Source: JBEEPE01 sp964489645
GTDB lineage: Bacteria; Verrucomicrobiota; Verrucomicrobiia; Chthoniobacterales; Chthoniobacteraceae
NCBI GenBank assembly: GCA_964489645.1
Contig: CAZAZT010000034.1
Coordinates: forward strand, 1-30,183
DNA: 30,183 nt
Direction of reading: 5' to 3'
The translations under genes were made by a program, and so were the position numbers. Below, one piece after another: positions 6,784 to 15,720 of this stretch. Positions within the stretch are counted from its first letter, which is position 1. Every line of letters begins with the position of its first letter. Under the pieces are notes generated by a model, which did not search any database, was not told the origin of the DNA, and was given only the letters and a program-made list of their open reading frames with translations.

Positions 6784-8913
6784 ATGAACACTCGCTCTTT
6801 TGTTTTGGCAGTATTGGGTTCGGCATTGCTGTTGTCTGGAACGGCGCGGTCGGAGGATGTGCGGGGTCAGACGTTGAAGGATTTGAACGGATATTTTCCG
6901 TTCACACCGCCGAAGAGTTTGGAGATCTGGAAGGAGCGGCGGGAGGAGGTGCGTCGTCGGATCCTGGTTTCGCAGGGGTTATGGCCGATGCCGGAGAAGA
7001 CCCCGTTGAATGCGGTGATCCATGGGCGGATCGATCGAGGGGATCACACGGTGGAGAAGGTGTATTTCGAGAGTGCGCCGGGTTTTTTTGTGACGGGCAA
7101 CTTGTATCGTCCGAAGGAGGTTAAGGGGAAGGTTCCTGGGATCATGTTCGCGCATGGGCATTGGAAGGATGCGCGGTTGTCGGAGAATTCGCCGGACAAG
7201 GTCCGTCAGGAGATTGCGATTGGTGGGGAGCGTTTTGAGCAGGGTGGGCGGAGCATTTTTCAGTCGATGTGTGTGCAGTTGGCGCGGATGGGGGGGGTGG
7301 TGTGGCAGTGGGACATGTTGAGTGATTCGGATTCGAAGCAGTTCACTGCGGAGATCATCCATCGGTTTGCGAAGCAGCGTCCGGAGATGAACACGGCGGA
7401 GGGATGGGGTCTGTACAGTGCGCGTGCGGAGTCGCATTTGCAGAGTGTGATGGGGTTACAGACGTGGAATGCGGTGCGGGGGCTGGATTTTTTACTGACG
7501 TTGCCGGAGGTGGATCCTGAGCGGACGGCGATCACTGGGGCGAGTGGTGGGGGGACGCAGACGATGTTATTGGCGGCGATTGATGACCGGATCCGGTTAT
7601 CATTTCCGGTGGTGATGGTGAGCACGGCGATGCAGGGTGGGTGCACGTGTGAGAACGCGTGTTTGTTGAGGATTGGGACGGGGAATGTGGAGTTTGCGGG
7701 GTTGTTTGCGCCTCGGCCGCAGGGGATGAACACGGCGAACGATTGGACGAAGGAGTTGGCGGTGAAGGGGTTTCCGGATCTGAAGGAGTTGTATGGGATG
7801 TACGGGAAGAAGGACGACGTGGTGTTGCTGCGGGGCGAGCATTTCCAGCACAACTACAACGCGGTGACGCGGTCGGCGTTTTACACATTCATCAACAAGC
7901 ATTTCCGGTTGGGGCAGCCGAGTCCGGTGATTGAGCGGGATTTTGAGCCGTTGTCGCCGGAGCGGTTGACGGTGTGGGATGCGTCGCATCCTGCTCCGAA
8001 GGCGGATGGACCGGAGTTTGAGCGGGGATTGTTGCGTTGGTTCACGGAGGATGCGCGCAAGCAGTTGACGCAGGCGGTGAAGACTCGCGAGGGGCGTGAG
8101 GGGCTGCTTTTGCCGGGGTTACGGGTGATCATCGGGCGTGATTATGCGGGTGCTGGGGAGGTGCGGTGGGAGTTGAAGGCGAAGGCGGATCGTGGGGGGC
8201 ATTTTGAGATGGATGGGTTGTTGGTGAATGGGACGCATGGGGAGGAGGTTTCTGTGAGGTTCCTTTATCCGAAGAACTGGAATGGTCGTGCGGTGATCTG
8301 TTTGGATGGGAACGGTTTGCGCGGGGGTGTGGGTGGTGGGGGTGGGCTTTCTGCGGAGGTGTCGGAGTTGTTGGGTGGTGGGACGTTGGTGGTGGGGGGG
8401 GTTCTTTCCCAGCGGGGCGGGAATGGCGGTGGGGGGAACCGTGTGGTGGCCAATCCGAGAGAGTTCGCGGGGTACACGTATGGGTACAATCATGCATTAT
8501 TTGCTCAGCGCGTGCATGATGCGTTGTCCGTTGTCCGGTTCGTGCGTGAGGGCAAGGTGGGGCAGCATGCATCGCCTCGGCATGTGGCGTTGGCGGGTTG
8601 GGGTGGAGCGGGGCCGATTGCGTTAGCGGCGCGGGCCTTGGCTGGGGGTGCGGTGGATCGTTGTGCGGTGGACACGGGGGGATTCCGGTTTGGTGCGGTG
8701 GCGGATCATCGGGAGGAGGGTTTTTTGCCGGGCGGCGCGAAGTATTTGGATGTGATGGGTTTGGTGGCGTTGAATGCGCCGGGTGAGTTGTGGGTGGCGG
8801 GGGAGAAGGATGCGGGGGTTGCGCGGGACGTGTACGGAGTGGGTGGGGCGTTGACGTTGTTTGGGGGTGGGGGCGACACGCGGTCTGTGGGGATGCGCTG
8901 GTTGGGGCGGTAG
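6784..8913 (+). CDS. Secreted acetylxylan-esterase-like hydrolase with a second, Ser-less hydrolase-like domain
   Basis: 709 residues from ATG 6784, chosen because a signal peptide follows (NTRSFVLAVLGSALLLSGTA, cleavage near residue 22). The first alpha/beta-hydrolase domain (about 30-380) has PGIMFAHGHWKD for the oxyanion region, the nucleophile elbow TGASGGGTQT with Ser at about 254, and GEHFQHNYN for the likely catalytic His (353/356). The cysteines in GGCTCENACLLRI are typical of esterases annotated as acetylxylan-esterase-like in Planctomycetota and Verrucomicrobiota. Residues about 385-709 form a second segment with hydrolase architecture (RAVICLDGNG, YTYGYNHALFAQRVHDALS, HVALAGWGGAGPIALAARAL), but its elbow reads GWGGAG with no Ser. 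Likely a periplasmic or secreted carbohydrate de-acylase; substrate unproven. It follows nagB by 98 bases. Confidence 0.85.
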   Translation: MNTRSFVLAVLGSALLLSGTARSEDVRGQTLKDLNGYFPFTPPKSLEIWKERREEVRRRILVSQGLWPMPEKTPLNAVIHGRIDRGDHTVEKVYFESAPGFFVTGNLYRPKEVKGKVPGIMFAHGHWKDARLSENSPDKVRQEIAIGGERFEQGGRSIFQSMCVQLARMGGVVWQWDMLSDSDSKQFTAEIIHRFAKQRPEMNTAEGWGLYSARAESHLQSVMGLQTWNAVRGLDFLLTLPEVDPERTAITGASGGGTQTMLLAAIDDRIRLSFPVVMVSTAMQGGCTCENACLLRIGTGNVEFAGLFAPRPQGMNTANDWTKELAVKGFPDLKELYGMYGKKDDVVLLRGEHFQHNYNAVTRSAFYTFINKHFRLGQPSPVIERDFEPLSPERLTVWDASHPAPKADGPEFERGLLRWFTEDARKQLTQAVKTREGREGLLLPGLRVIIGRDYAGAGEVRWELKAKADRGGHFEMDGLLVNGTHGEEVSVRFLYPKNWNGRAVICLDGNGLRGGVGGGGGLSAEVSELLGGGTLVVGGVLSQRGGNGGGGNRVVANPREFAGYTYGYNHALFAQRVHDALSVVRFVREGKVGQHASPRHVALAGWGGAGPIALAARALAGGAVDRCAVDTGGFRFGAVADHREEGFLPGGAKYLDVMGLVALNAPGELWVAGEKDAGVARDVYGVGGALTLFGGGGDTRSVGMRWLGR

Positions 8914-8957
8914 GGTGAGGGGGTTGACTGGAGGGGCGGGGTCTTCATTCTGTGGGG

Positions 8958-10040
8958 ATGGGAACGGGTATGAGGTCGTTGTTCGATTTGACGTATGCGG
9001 GCATGGAGGACGTGTTGCGTGCGGACGGGGTGCATCCGATCCATGCGGGCGCGCTGTGGCGTGCGATGTATCACGACCTGGATGAGCGACCGGATTTGCG
9101 CGAGGAGTTCTCTCCGCCGTTGCGGCGTTGGATGGCTGCGAAATGGGGTGGGGAGTGGGGGGTGACGGAGGCGGAGTGTGTTGAGCGGGTGGAGAGTTCG
9201 GATGGGAACACGCGGAAGTTGGTGGTGCGGATGCGGGATGGTCAGGAGATTGAGACGGTGGTGATGGGGTTTCCGGGGCGGTTCACGGCGTGTTTGAGTT
9301 CTCAGGCGGGGTGCGCGATGGGGTGCGTGTTCTGTGCGACGGGTCAGATGGGTTTTGTGCGGAACCTGACGTGTGGGGAGATCCTGATGCAGATTTTCCG
9401 TGCGCAGAGGGTTTTACGAGAGACGGGAGATCGGTTGAGGAATTTGGTCTTGATGGGGATGGGGGAACCTTTCGCGAATTACGATGCGGTGATGCAGGCC
9501 TTGGATGTGGCGGCGCACACGCCGGGTTGGGGGATTGGTCCTTCGCATGTGAGCGTGAGCACGGTGGGGGTGGTCCCAGGGATCATCCGGTTCACGGATG
9601 AGCGGCGTCCGCAGGGGTTGGCGGTGAGTTTGCATGCGGCGACGGATGAGGAGCGATCGGCGTTGTTGCCGGTGAATCAGCGTTGGCCGCTGGCCGAGTT
9701 GGTGTCGGCTTTGAAGTATTATTGTGATCGTTCTGGCGAGCGCGTGTTCATCGGGTGGACGTTGATTGCTGGGCGCAACGATTCGATGGAGCACGTGCGG
9801 GTTCTGACGGAGCTTCTTCGCGGGGTGAACGCGCATGTGAACCTGATCCGGTTGAACACGACGCGCGGGTTTGATGGGGAATCCTCTGCGCAGGCGTCGG
9901 CTGAGGCATTCAAGGAAGCGGTTCGGGCTCGGGGGTTTCCTTGCACGATCCGCCAGTATCGTGGGATCGATGTGGATGCGGGGTGCGGTCAGCTTCGGGC
10001 GGAGCGGGTGCGGCGGCGGGGGATTGGAGCGGTGGTGTGA
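8958..10040 (+). CDS. rlmN: Dual-specificity 23S rRNA/tRNA (adenine-C2) methyltransferase RlmN
   Basis: About 360 residues, normal for the family. Radical-SAM enzyme that methylates C2 of A2503 in 23S rRNA and A37 in some tRNAs. The iron-sulfur motif CAMGCVFCAT has the three cysteines C-x(3)-C-x(2)-C (about 119, 123, 126). MGFVRNLTCGEI, LVLMGMGEPFANYD, VSVSTVGVVPGI, LAVSLHAATDEERSALLPVN and the C-terminal GCGQL cysteine needed for the methyl-Cys intermediate all match RlmN/Cfr. The AGRNDS segment differs a little from the usual GxNDS. In-frame starts are GTG 8952, ATG 8958 and ATG 8970; 8958 is a compromise. A TTGACT at 8924-8929 resembles the element upstream of 2671. Confidence 0.93.
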   Translation: MGTGMRSLFDLTYAGMEDVLRADGVHPIHAGALWRAMYHDLDERPDLREEFSPPLRRWMAAKWGGEWGVTEAECVERVESSDGNTRKLVVRMRDGQEIETVVMGFPGRFTACLSSQAGCAMGCVFCATGQMGFVRNLTCGEILMQIFRAQRVLRETGDRLRNLVLMGMGEPFANYDAVMQALDVAAHTPGWGIGPSHVSVSTVGVVPGIIRFTDERRPQGLAVSLHAATDEERSALLPVNQRWPLAELVSALKYYCDRSGERVFIGWTLIAGRNDSMEHVRVLTELLRGVNAHVNLIRLNTTRGFDGESSAQASAEAFKEAVRARGFPCTIRQYRGIDVDAGCGQLRAERVRRRGIGAVV

Positions 10041-10183
10041 GGATTTGGTTGCGCGGGGGTGCGTGGGCGGAGCGGGGGGAGAGGCCTGCGCGGGTGGCGG
10101 GGATGTCGTGCGGCGGTCGTCGTCAGATTGCTGACGGGACTCGGGGAGTGATCAGGGCACGGGATGGGAGTGGGGGGCGGCGA

Positions 10184-11624
10184 TCAGGCTCTTGCGGGGA
10201 GGAGTTCATCGACGGGTTCGCCGAAGGGGAGGATGGGCATGGGTCGGCCTTGGTGATCGAGGAAGGATTCGGTGTAATCGATGCCGAGGTGGGTGTAGAC
10301 GGTTGCCCAGAGGTCGTTGGGGGTGAGGGGGCGTTCGACGGGGTATTCGCCGAGTCGGTTGGTGGCGCCGATGATCTGACCGGTTCGCATGCCGCCGCCG
10401 GCCATGATGAGGGACATGCTTTGGGGCCAGTGGTCGCGTCCGGGTTGGGTGATCTTGGTTTGGGTTCCTACGGCTGAGTTGATTTTTGGGGTACGCCCGA
10501 ATTCACCGGTGACGATGAGGAGGGTACGTTTGTCGAGGCCGCGTTGGTGGAGGTCTTCGATGAGAGCGGAGACGGCTTGGTCGTAGGGAGGGATCCGCCA
10601 GCGTGAGTCGTTGAAGATGTGGCAGTTCACGGCGTGGCTGTCCCAGTTGTAGGAGCAGTCTTTTGGGATGCCTTTGGAGGGGAAGGGTTGTTCCCAGACC
10701 ATGGTGACGAAGCGGCATCCGGCTTCGACGAGGCGCCGTGCCATGAGGCCGCGCTGTCCGTAGGCGTGCATGCCGTAGCGTTCTCTGACGGAGGGGGGTT
10801 CTTTGGAGAGGTCGAAGGNNNNNNNNNNCTCGGACTTGTTCGCTGGTGAGCATGGCCATGGCGCGTTGGGAGAATTCGTCCATGGCGCCCATGAGTCCGC
10901 CGCGGTCGAGGTCTCGACGGATGGAGTCCATGCCTTTGAGGAGGGCGAGGCGGTCGTCGAGACGTGCGGCCATGTCTTTGTTGACGCCGAGGTTGTTGAC
11001 CTTGAATTCGGGTGAGCTTGGGTCGCCCCCGACGATGAAGGGGGAGGATCCGGAGCCGAGGTAGGCGGAGCCGACGGCGAAAACGTCGATGCCGGCGCGT
11101 CCGCCATCGGTGCCGAGGACGCTGACGGGCATGCCGTTTTTGGATTCGCCGCGGAGCATGCGGTTGACGATGGAGGGGACGGAGGGGGCGTCGTTGACGG
11201 TACCGGTTGGGGTGGCTGGTATCCGTCCGGTCATGAACCGTTTATGACCGCCGCCGTGGTCGGCGAAGTCGTGGTGGACGGAGCGGATGATATTGAACTT
11301 GTCGGCGATCTTGGCTTGGAGGGGCATGAGTTCGCTGATCTCGATGCCGGAGACATTGGTTTTGATGGGTTTGAAGACGCCGCGATATTCGGTTGGGGCG
11401 TCGGGTTTCATGTCATACATCTCCATGTGCGGCGGGCCGCCGGGGAGCCAGACGAAGATGACGGAGGTGTCGGATTTGAGGAGGGGTTTGGCGGTGGAAG
11501 ATTCTGCGGCTTGGAGCCGGAAGATATCGCCGAGGGAGAGGCCCAGCATGGAGAGGGAACCGATCTCGAGGAGGGAACGGCGGGAGATTGGACCTGGGCA
11601 GAAGTTGGAGCGGTGGTGACCCAT
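10184..11624 (-). CDS. DUF1501 twin-arginine-exported protein, interrupted by the N gap
   Basis: Start ATG 11624 (MGHHRSNFCPGPISRRSLLE), with a Tat-type signal SRRSLLEIGSLSMLGLSLG. Family features follow: DTSVIFVWLPGGPPHMEMYD, HHDFADHGGGHKRFMTGR, PSVPSIVNRM, VLGTDGGRAG, and after the gap SVRERYGMHAYGQRGLMARR, RTLLIVTGEFGRTPKIN, GRDHWPQSMSLIMAGGGMRT and NDLWATVYTHLGIDY. This is the alkaline-phosphatase-like DUF1501 family, widespread in Planctomycetota and Verrucomicrobiota and often paired with DUF1549/DUF1553 cytochrome-like proteins; no partner is in the window. The ten Ns shift the apparent frame. Flanks read EQVR then FDLSKE, where relatives usually have REAFDLSKE, so only about three bases may be missing. 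I infer one intact gene. It lies 46 bases downstream of argC. Confidence 0.9.
10819..10828. other. Assembly gap (10 Ns)
   Basis: Ten consecutive unresolved bases inside the DUF1501 gene. The fixed round length and the frame mismatch across it indicate a scaffolder's placeholder, not a measured length. Confidence 0.98.
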
Positions 11625-11670
11625 GGGAGGAGGGGTTTGCAGGAATCGTGCCTTGGAGGAGTGGGGATTG

Positions 11671-12711
11671 TCAGATGAGGCCAGCGGTTTCGTCCCAACC
11701 GTTGAGGAGGTTGAGGCATTGGATGGCTTGACCGGAGGCACCTTTGATGAGGTTGTCTTCTGCGCTGAGGATGAGGATGCGTCCGGTCCGTGGGTCGAGG
11801 CGGAAGGCGATGTCGCAGAAGTTTGTGCCGGTGACGTTTTTGGTGTCTGGCAGTGCGGGTGGGGCGAGGAGGCGGACGAAGGGGCGGTGGGCGTAGGTCT
11901 GTTCCCAGGCGTGGGCGATTTGATCGGCGGAGGTTCCTGGGGTTGGGAGGGCGGTGATGGTGGTGTGGATGCCGCGATTGACGGGGATGAGGTGTGGGGT
12001 GAAGGAGAGGGTGACTGTTTGGTTAGCGGCGAGGGAGAGTTCTTGTTCGATTTCTGCGAGGTGCCGGTGTTTGGGGATCCCGTAGGCGCGGACGCTTTCG
12101 TTACATTCGACGTAGAGGTAATCGAGTTTGGCGTTTCGTCCGGCGCCACTGACGCCGCTCATGCTGGAGACGGCGATGGAGTTGGGGTTGAGGAGGCGGT
12201 GTTGGAGGAGGGGGATGAGGGGGAGGAGGATGCTGGTGGGGTAGCAGCCTGGGCAGGCGATCAGGGAGGCGGAACGGATGGCGTCGGTGTGGATTTCTGC
12301 GAGGCCGTAGACGGAGGTGGCGCAGAGGTGGGGAGCGTGGTGGGATTCTCCGTAGAACTCGGCATAGGTCTCGACGTTTTTGATCCGGAAATCGGCGCTG
12401 AGGTCGATGACTTTGAGGCCGGCGTTGAGGAGGGGGGCGGCGAATTCGTGGGCGACGCCGTGAGGGAGGGCGAGGATGGCGGTGTTGGCACCGGAGGCGA
12501 CGATGGCGTCGATGGTGGAGGGGATGAAGGGGAGGTTGGAGTTGGGGAGGCCGGCGAACTTTGGGAAGACGGCGGCGAGGGGTTGTCCGGCGTATTGGCG
12601 GGAGGAGATGGCGGTGAGTTTGGCGTGGGGGTGGCGGAGGAGGAGGCGGACGAGTTCTTCGCCGGAGTAGCCACTGGCTCCGATGATGGCGACGCGGGAG
12701 TCGGGGTTCAT
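11671..12711 (-). CDS. argC: N-acetyl-gamma-glutamyl-phosphate reductase
   Basis: 346 residues from ATG 12711 (MNPDSRVAIIGASGYSGEEL). NADPH-dependent reduction of N-acetylglutamyl-5-phosphate to the semialdehyde, third step of arginine synthesis. Seen: the nucleotide loop GASGYSG (11-17), SSRQYAG, ALPHGVAHEFA, VIDLSADFRI, the catalytic cysteine in CPGCYPTSILLPL (Cys 156), SGVSGAGRN, the catalytic histidine region KHRHLAEIEQEL (about 214-225) and LIPVNRGIHTTI. The ending NLIKGASGQAIQCLNLLNGW is typical of the type-1 family. Translation upstream of 12711 is a proline run produced by the poly-G tract and is not part of the protein. No other arg genes are adjacent. The gene faces away from the PHP gene, with the poly-G tract between them. 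Confidence 0.96.
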   Translation of the reverse strand: MNPDSRVAIIGASGYSGEELVRLLLRHPHAKLTAISSRQYAGQPLAAVFPKFAGLPNSNLPFIPSTIDAIVASGANTAILALPHGVAHEFAAPLLNAGLKVIDLSADFRIKNVETYAEFYGESHHAPHLCATSVYGLAEIHTDAIRSASLIACPGCYPTSILLPLIPLLQHRLLNPNSIAVSSMSGVSGAGRNAKLDYLYVECNESVRAYGIPKHRHLAEIEQELSLAANQTVTLSFTPHLIPVNRGIHTTITALPTPGTSADQIAHAWEQTYAHRPFVRLLAPPALPDTKNVTGTNFCDIAFRLDPRTGRILILSAEDNLIKGASGQAIQCLNLLNGWDETAGLI

Positions 12712-12862
<151 letters not shown>

Positions 12863-13588
12863 ATGGGATTTCGGATTGATCCGCATGTGCACACGTATTT
12901 TTCGGCTGACGGTTTGGGGTCACCGGAGGCGATGGTTTTGGCTGCGCGCGCGGCGGGGCTGGATGGGATGGTGGTGACGGATCACGATGTGACGTTTGGG
13001 TGTGGGGTATTGCGTGAGGCGGGGTTGATGAATGCGGAGGGGAGAGCGGTGGACGGTTTTTTGGTGATACCTGGGTGTGAGGTTTCGACGGCGGAGGGGC
13101 ATTTGTTGTGTTGGGGGGTGGATGTGCCGTGGATGCGGCATGCGCCGGCGATGGAGGTGGCGCGGGTGGTTCGCGGGATGGGGGGTGTGGTGGTTCCGGC
13201 GCACCCGTTTGATGGGATGCGAGCGGGGATCCGGGAGGCGGTGTTGGATGGGTACGAGTGGGATGCGATTGAGGTGTTGAATGCGGCGACGTTTGGGGGG
13301 AGGAATCTCCGTGCGGGGGAGTACGGGGTGCGGCGCGGGTTGCCTGGGACTGGGGGGAGCGATGCGCATCATCCTGCGGCGGTGGGGGTAGCGTGGACGG
13401 AGGTGGATGCGAAGGAGTTGACGGTGAGCGCGTTTTTGGAGGCGGTGCGTGCGGGTGGGGTACGGGCGTGTGGGGGGACGTTGGGCTTTGGGGAGGCGTT
13501 CCGGAAAACGTTTTTCAATTGGTTCCGGGTGTTCGGGCGCGGTTACCACTTGCGCCGGCGAGCGATGCGCGCGGCGGGGTTGGGTTGA
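12863..13588 (+). CDS. PHP-domain metal-dependent phosphoesterase
   Basis: 241 residues from ATG 12863, with GGAAGG about seven bases upstream; the longer frame through the poly-G tract would add a poly-Gly stretch and is rejected. The PHP metal-site motifs are in order: DPHVHTYFSADG (H8, H10, D16), VVTDHDVTF (D40-H41), CEVSTAEGHLL (E73, H80), VPAHPFDG (H114) and GGSDAHHP (D167, H169). This pattern matches the YciV/TrpH-like branch, which includes nucleoside 3',5'-bisphosphate phosphatases and short-RNA exonucleases; the stand-alone length agrees. The C-terminal end is basic (YHLRRRAMRAAG). Substrate cannot be told from sequence. It is monocistronic by layout, ending 32 bases before the convergent LysR gene. 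Confidence 0.88.
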   Translation: MGFRIDPHVHTYFSADGLGSPEAMVLAARAAGLDGMVVTDHDVTFGCGVLREAGLMNAEGRAVDGFLVIPGCEVSTAEGHLLCWGVDVPWMRHAPAMEVARVVRGMGGVVVPAHPFDGMRAGIREAVLDGYEWDAIEVLNAATFGGRNLRAGEYGVRRGLPGTGGSDAHHPAAVGVAWTEVDAKELTVSAFLEAVRAGGVRACGGTLGFGEAFRKTFFNWFRVFGRGYHLRRRAMRAAGLG

Positions 13589-13620
13589 TTGGGGGTTTGG
13601 GCGGCTCGGGACGGTTGCGT

Positions 13621-14541
13621 CTAGGAGGGGCCGAGCGGGAGGGGTGCGGCGTCTTGAGGGAGGGAGTGTTCTCGGAGGTGTTGGGTGAACAACTGGACGG
13701 GGAGGGATTTGGCGATGTTGCGTCGGGCGACCCATCCGAGGGTGCGCATGATGGGGGGGCCGGTGAGGGTGAGGCGGACGAGTTCACCGCGGTGGAGTTC
13801 GTCGCGAACGGCGGTTTCTGGGAGGATGGAGATGGCGTTTTCGACGAGAACGGCGCGTTTGAGGGTTTCGACGGTATCGAACTCGAGGTGTGGGGTGAAG
13901 GTGACGCCTGAGCTGGCGAGGTGTCGGTCGATGACTTTGCGGGTGGGCAGGTCTGCGGTGAATGCGATGAATTTATGGATCCCGATGAGGCAAGGGGTGA
14001 TCTGGGATTCGTTGGCGAGGGGATTGTTTGGGGAGCTGATGAGGACGAGTTCATCGCTGCCGAAGGCTTCGATTTCGAGGCCGGTGCGGCGGGTGGGGAA
14101 GGCGACGAGGCCGAGGTCGGCTTTGCCGGAGAGGACGTGTCGGTAGATGTCGGTGGAGCGGTGATATTCGATGGACACTTCGATCCGGGGGAATCGGGAT
14201 CGGAAGTGGCGGAGGACGGGGGGGAGATTGTGGAGTCCGATGGTATGGACGGCGACGACGCGGAGGGAACCGGTGGCGGATTGTGGGAGGCTGGAGATCC
14301 GGATCTGGATATCTTCGAAGATATTGAGGATGTCGCGTGCGGCTTGGTAGAAGAGTTCGCCTTCTGGGGTGAGGGCTACGCCGCTACGGAGTCGTTCGAG
14401 GAGGGGGATACCGAACTTTTTTTCGAGCGCACTGATTTGTTGAGAGACGGCGCTTTGCGAGATTTCATTGAGGGCCGCAGCTCCGGAGAACCTGCCTGTG
14501 GCAATGAGGTCGCAAAAGATTTTGAGCGTCTCGATTTGCAT
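13621..14541 (-). CDS. LysR-family transcriptional regulator
   Basis: 306 residues from ATG 14541. Residues 1-60 are the winged helix-turn-helix (MQIETLKIFCDLIATGRFSG, ISQSAVSQQISALEKKFG, PLLERLRSGVALTPEG), followed by a linker helix and a type-2 periplasmic-binding-like effector domain (TGSLRVVAVHTIGLHNLPPV, FPRIEVSIEYHRSTDIYRHV, ADLGLVAFPTRRTGLEIEAF, VETLKRAVLVENAISILPET). The domain reads like CysB/CbbR-type members that sense small anions or metabolites, but the ligand is unknown. It is divergent from the yggS gene with 64 bases between starts, and an inverted repeat sits there (14585-14600). By the usual LysR arrangement it could control itself and the divergent run. Confidence 0.94.
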   Translation of the reverse strand: MQIETLKIFCDLIATGRFSGAAALNEISQSAVSQQISALEKKFGIPLLERLRSGVALTPEGELFYQAARDILNIFEDIQIRISSLPQSATGSLRVVAVHTIGLHNLPPVLRHFRSRFPRIEVSIEYHRSTDIYRHVLSGKADLGLVAFPTRRTGLEIEAFGSDELVLISSPNNPLANESQITPCLIGIHKFIAFTADLPTRKVIDRHLASSGVTFTPHLEFDTVETLKRAVLVENAISILPETAVRDELHRGELVRLTLTGPPIMRTLGWVARRNIAKSLPVQLFTQHLREHSLPQDAAPLPLGPS

Positions 14542-14584
14542 GGTTGGGTGTTGGGTTTGGAAACCCTATAGGAAATGCGGAGAT

Positions 14585-14600
14585 AGTAAAACATTTTACT
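14585..14600. promoter_or_regulatory. Perfect palindrome between lysR and yggS
   Basis: AGTAAAA-CA-TTTTACT is a perfect seven-base inverted repeat in an AT-rich patch, ending five bases before the yggS start codon. It is a good candidate LysR operator or repressor site, though it does not contain an obvious T-N11-A core with consensus flanks. Its position would occlude ribosome or polymerase access to yggS. Confidence 0.5.
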
Positions 14601-14605
14601 TTGTA

Positions 14606-15322
14606 ATGTCTTCACTTGAGGCAAGTTTGGAAGCTGTTTTAGGTGCTGTTAAAAGTGCGGAACTGCGTGTGGGACGTGTTGTTGGAAGTGTGCGGTTGAT
14701 TGCGGTTTCGAAGGCGCACGGGCCTGAGGCGGTGCGAGAGTTGAGGGGGTATGGGCATCGGGATTTTGGGGAGAACCGAGTGCAGGAGGCGCGGGCGAAG
14801 GCGGAGTTGGTTGGGGGCGGGGTGAGTTGGCATTTTTTGGGGCATTTGCAGCGCAATAAGGTGCGGGTTGCGTTGGGGATGTTCGATTGGATCCACGGGG
14901 TGGATGGGCTGGAGATTGCGCGGGATGTGGATCGGATTGCTGGGGAGGTGGGGTGTCGGCCGAAGGTGTTGTTGGAGGTGAATTTGGCGGGTGAGGCGAC
15001 GAAGTTCGGGTTTCGGCCTGAGGGATTGGAGGGGGTGTTTGAGACGATTTTGGGATTGGGCCGGTTGGATGTGCATGGGTTGATGACGATACCGCCGCCG
15101 GTGCCGGACCCGGAGATGGCGCGGGTTTATTTTGCGGGGTTGCGGGGGTTGCGGGACCGGTTGGAGGCGGGGTTTGGGGTACGGTTACCGGAGTTATCGA
15201 TGGGGATGAGTGGTGATTTTGAGGTCGCGATTGAGGAGGGGGCTACGATGGTGCGGGTTGGGACGGCGATATTTGGGGAGCGGCGTGGGAAGGCGTGGCG
15301 TCCGGAGGGAGAGGTGGGCTAG
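14606..15322 (+). CDS. yggS: YggS/PLPBP-type pyridoxal-phosphate homeostasis protein
   Basis: 238 residues from ATG 14606; no Shine-Dalgarno precedes it because the palindrome occupies that spot. The single-domain alanine-racemase-like barrel is recognised from VRLIAVSKAHGPEAVREL (PLP-binding lysine 36), YGHRDFGENRVQEARAK, WHFLGHLQRNKVR, VLLEVNLAGEATKFGF, VHGLMTIPP and the C-terminal phosphate-binding LSMGMSGDFEVAIEEGATMV with RVGTAIFGER. Members bind PLP and maintain vitamin B6 and amino-acid balance without known catalysis. It heads a co-directional run and is followed 38 bases later by the DUF971 gene. Confidence 0.95.
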   Translation: MSSLEASLEAVLGAVKSAELRVGRVVGSVRLIAVSKAHGPEAVRELRGYGHRDFGENRVQEARAKAELVGGGVSWHFLGHLQRNKVRVALGMFDWIHGVDGLEIARDVDRIAGEVGCRPKVLLEVNLAGEATKFGFRPEGLEGVFETILGLGRLDVHGLMTIPPPVPDPEMARVYFAGLRGLRDRLEAGFGVRLPELSMGMSGDFEVAIEEGATMVRVGTAIFGERRGKAWRPEGEVG

Positions 15323-15360
15323 GGGTTGGCAGGGTTCGAAATGAGGCGCATGGTTTGAGC

Positions 15361-15720
15361 ATGTCGGGAAACAATCTTCAGCCGGTTTTGGTTCAGATGG
15401 TTGGACGGGAGATGGCCATTGCTTGGAGCGATGGGAGCGAGGCGTTTTTGCCGTGGGAAGGGTTGCGAAGGGCGTGTCCGTGTGCGGTGTGTCAGGGTGA
15501 AGCGGATGTGATGGGGCGGGTTGAGCGGCCGGAGGTGTCGGTGGGGGAGGCGGGTTACGAGTTGCGAGGGTTTCGGTGGGTGGGCGGGTATGCGGTGCAG
15601 TTGCAGTGGGGGGATGGGCACGATTCGGGTCTGTATTCTTTTGGGTATTTGCATGGGTTGGGGAGGCTTTTGGCGGGGGGTGTGGGTGGGGATGCTGGGG
15701 AGGCTGGGGGGGTGGGATGA
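15361..15720 (+). CDS. DUF971-domain protein
   Basis: 119 residues, ATG 15361. The fold is the small GBBH-like N-terminal domain (DUF971): MAIAWSDGSEAFLPWEGLRR, then the cysteine pair CPCAVCQGE, then GYELRGFRWVGGYAVQLQWG and HDSGLYSFGYLHGL. The Cys-x-Cys-x(2)-Cys and aromatic pattern suggest a metal site like that in gamma-butyrobetaine hydroxylase N-termini. Stand-alone members are often found near iron-sulfur or Mrp/ApbC genes; function is unproven. The C-terminal glycine run is low complexity. Its stop overlaps the cbiD start by four bases (ATGA at 15717-15720), so translation is probably coupled. Confidence 0.85.
   Translation: MSGNNLQPVLVQMVGREMAIAWSDGSEAFLPWEGLRRACPCAVCQGEADVMGRVERPEVSVGEAGYELRGFRWVGGYAVQLQWGDGHDSGLYSFGYLHGLGRLLAGGVGGDAGEAGGVG

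Noticed and set aside
8924..8951. Second TTGACT element upstream of rlmN as a firm promoter
   Set aside because: The hexamer resembles the one at 2621, but no acceptable -10 follows at 16-18 bases.
15300..15720. Cobalamin riboswitch ahead of cbiD
   Set aside because: cbiD starts inside the DUF971 stop codon, leaving no leader; no B12-box-like sequence was recognised.
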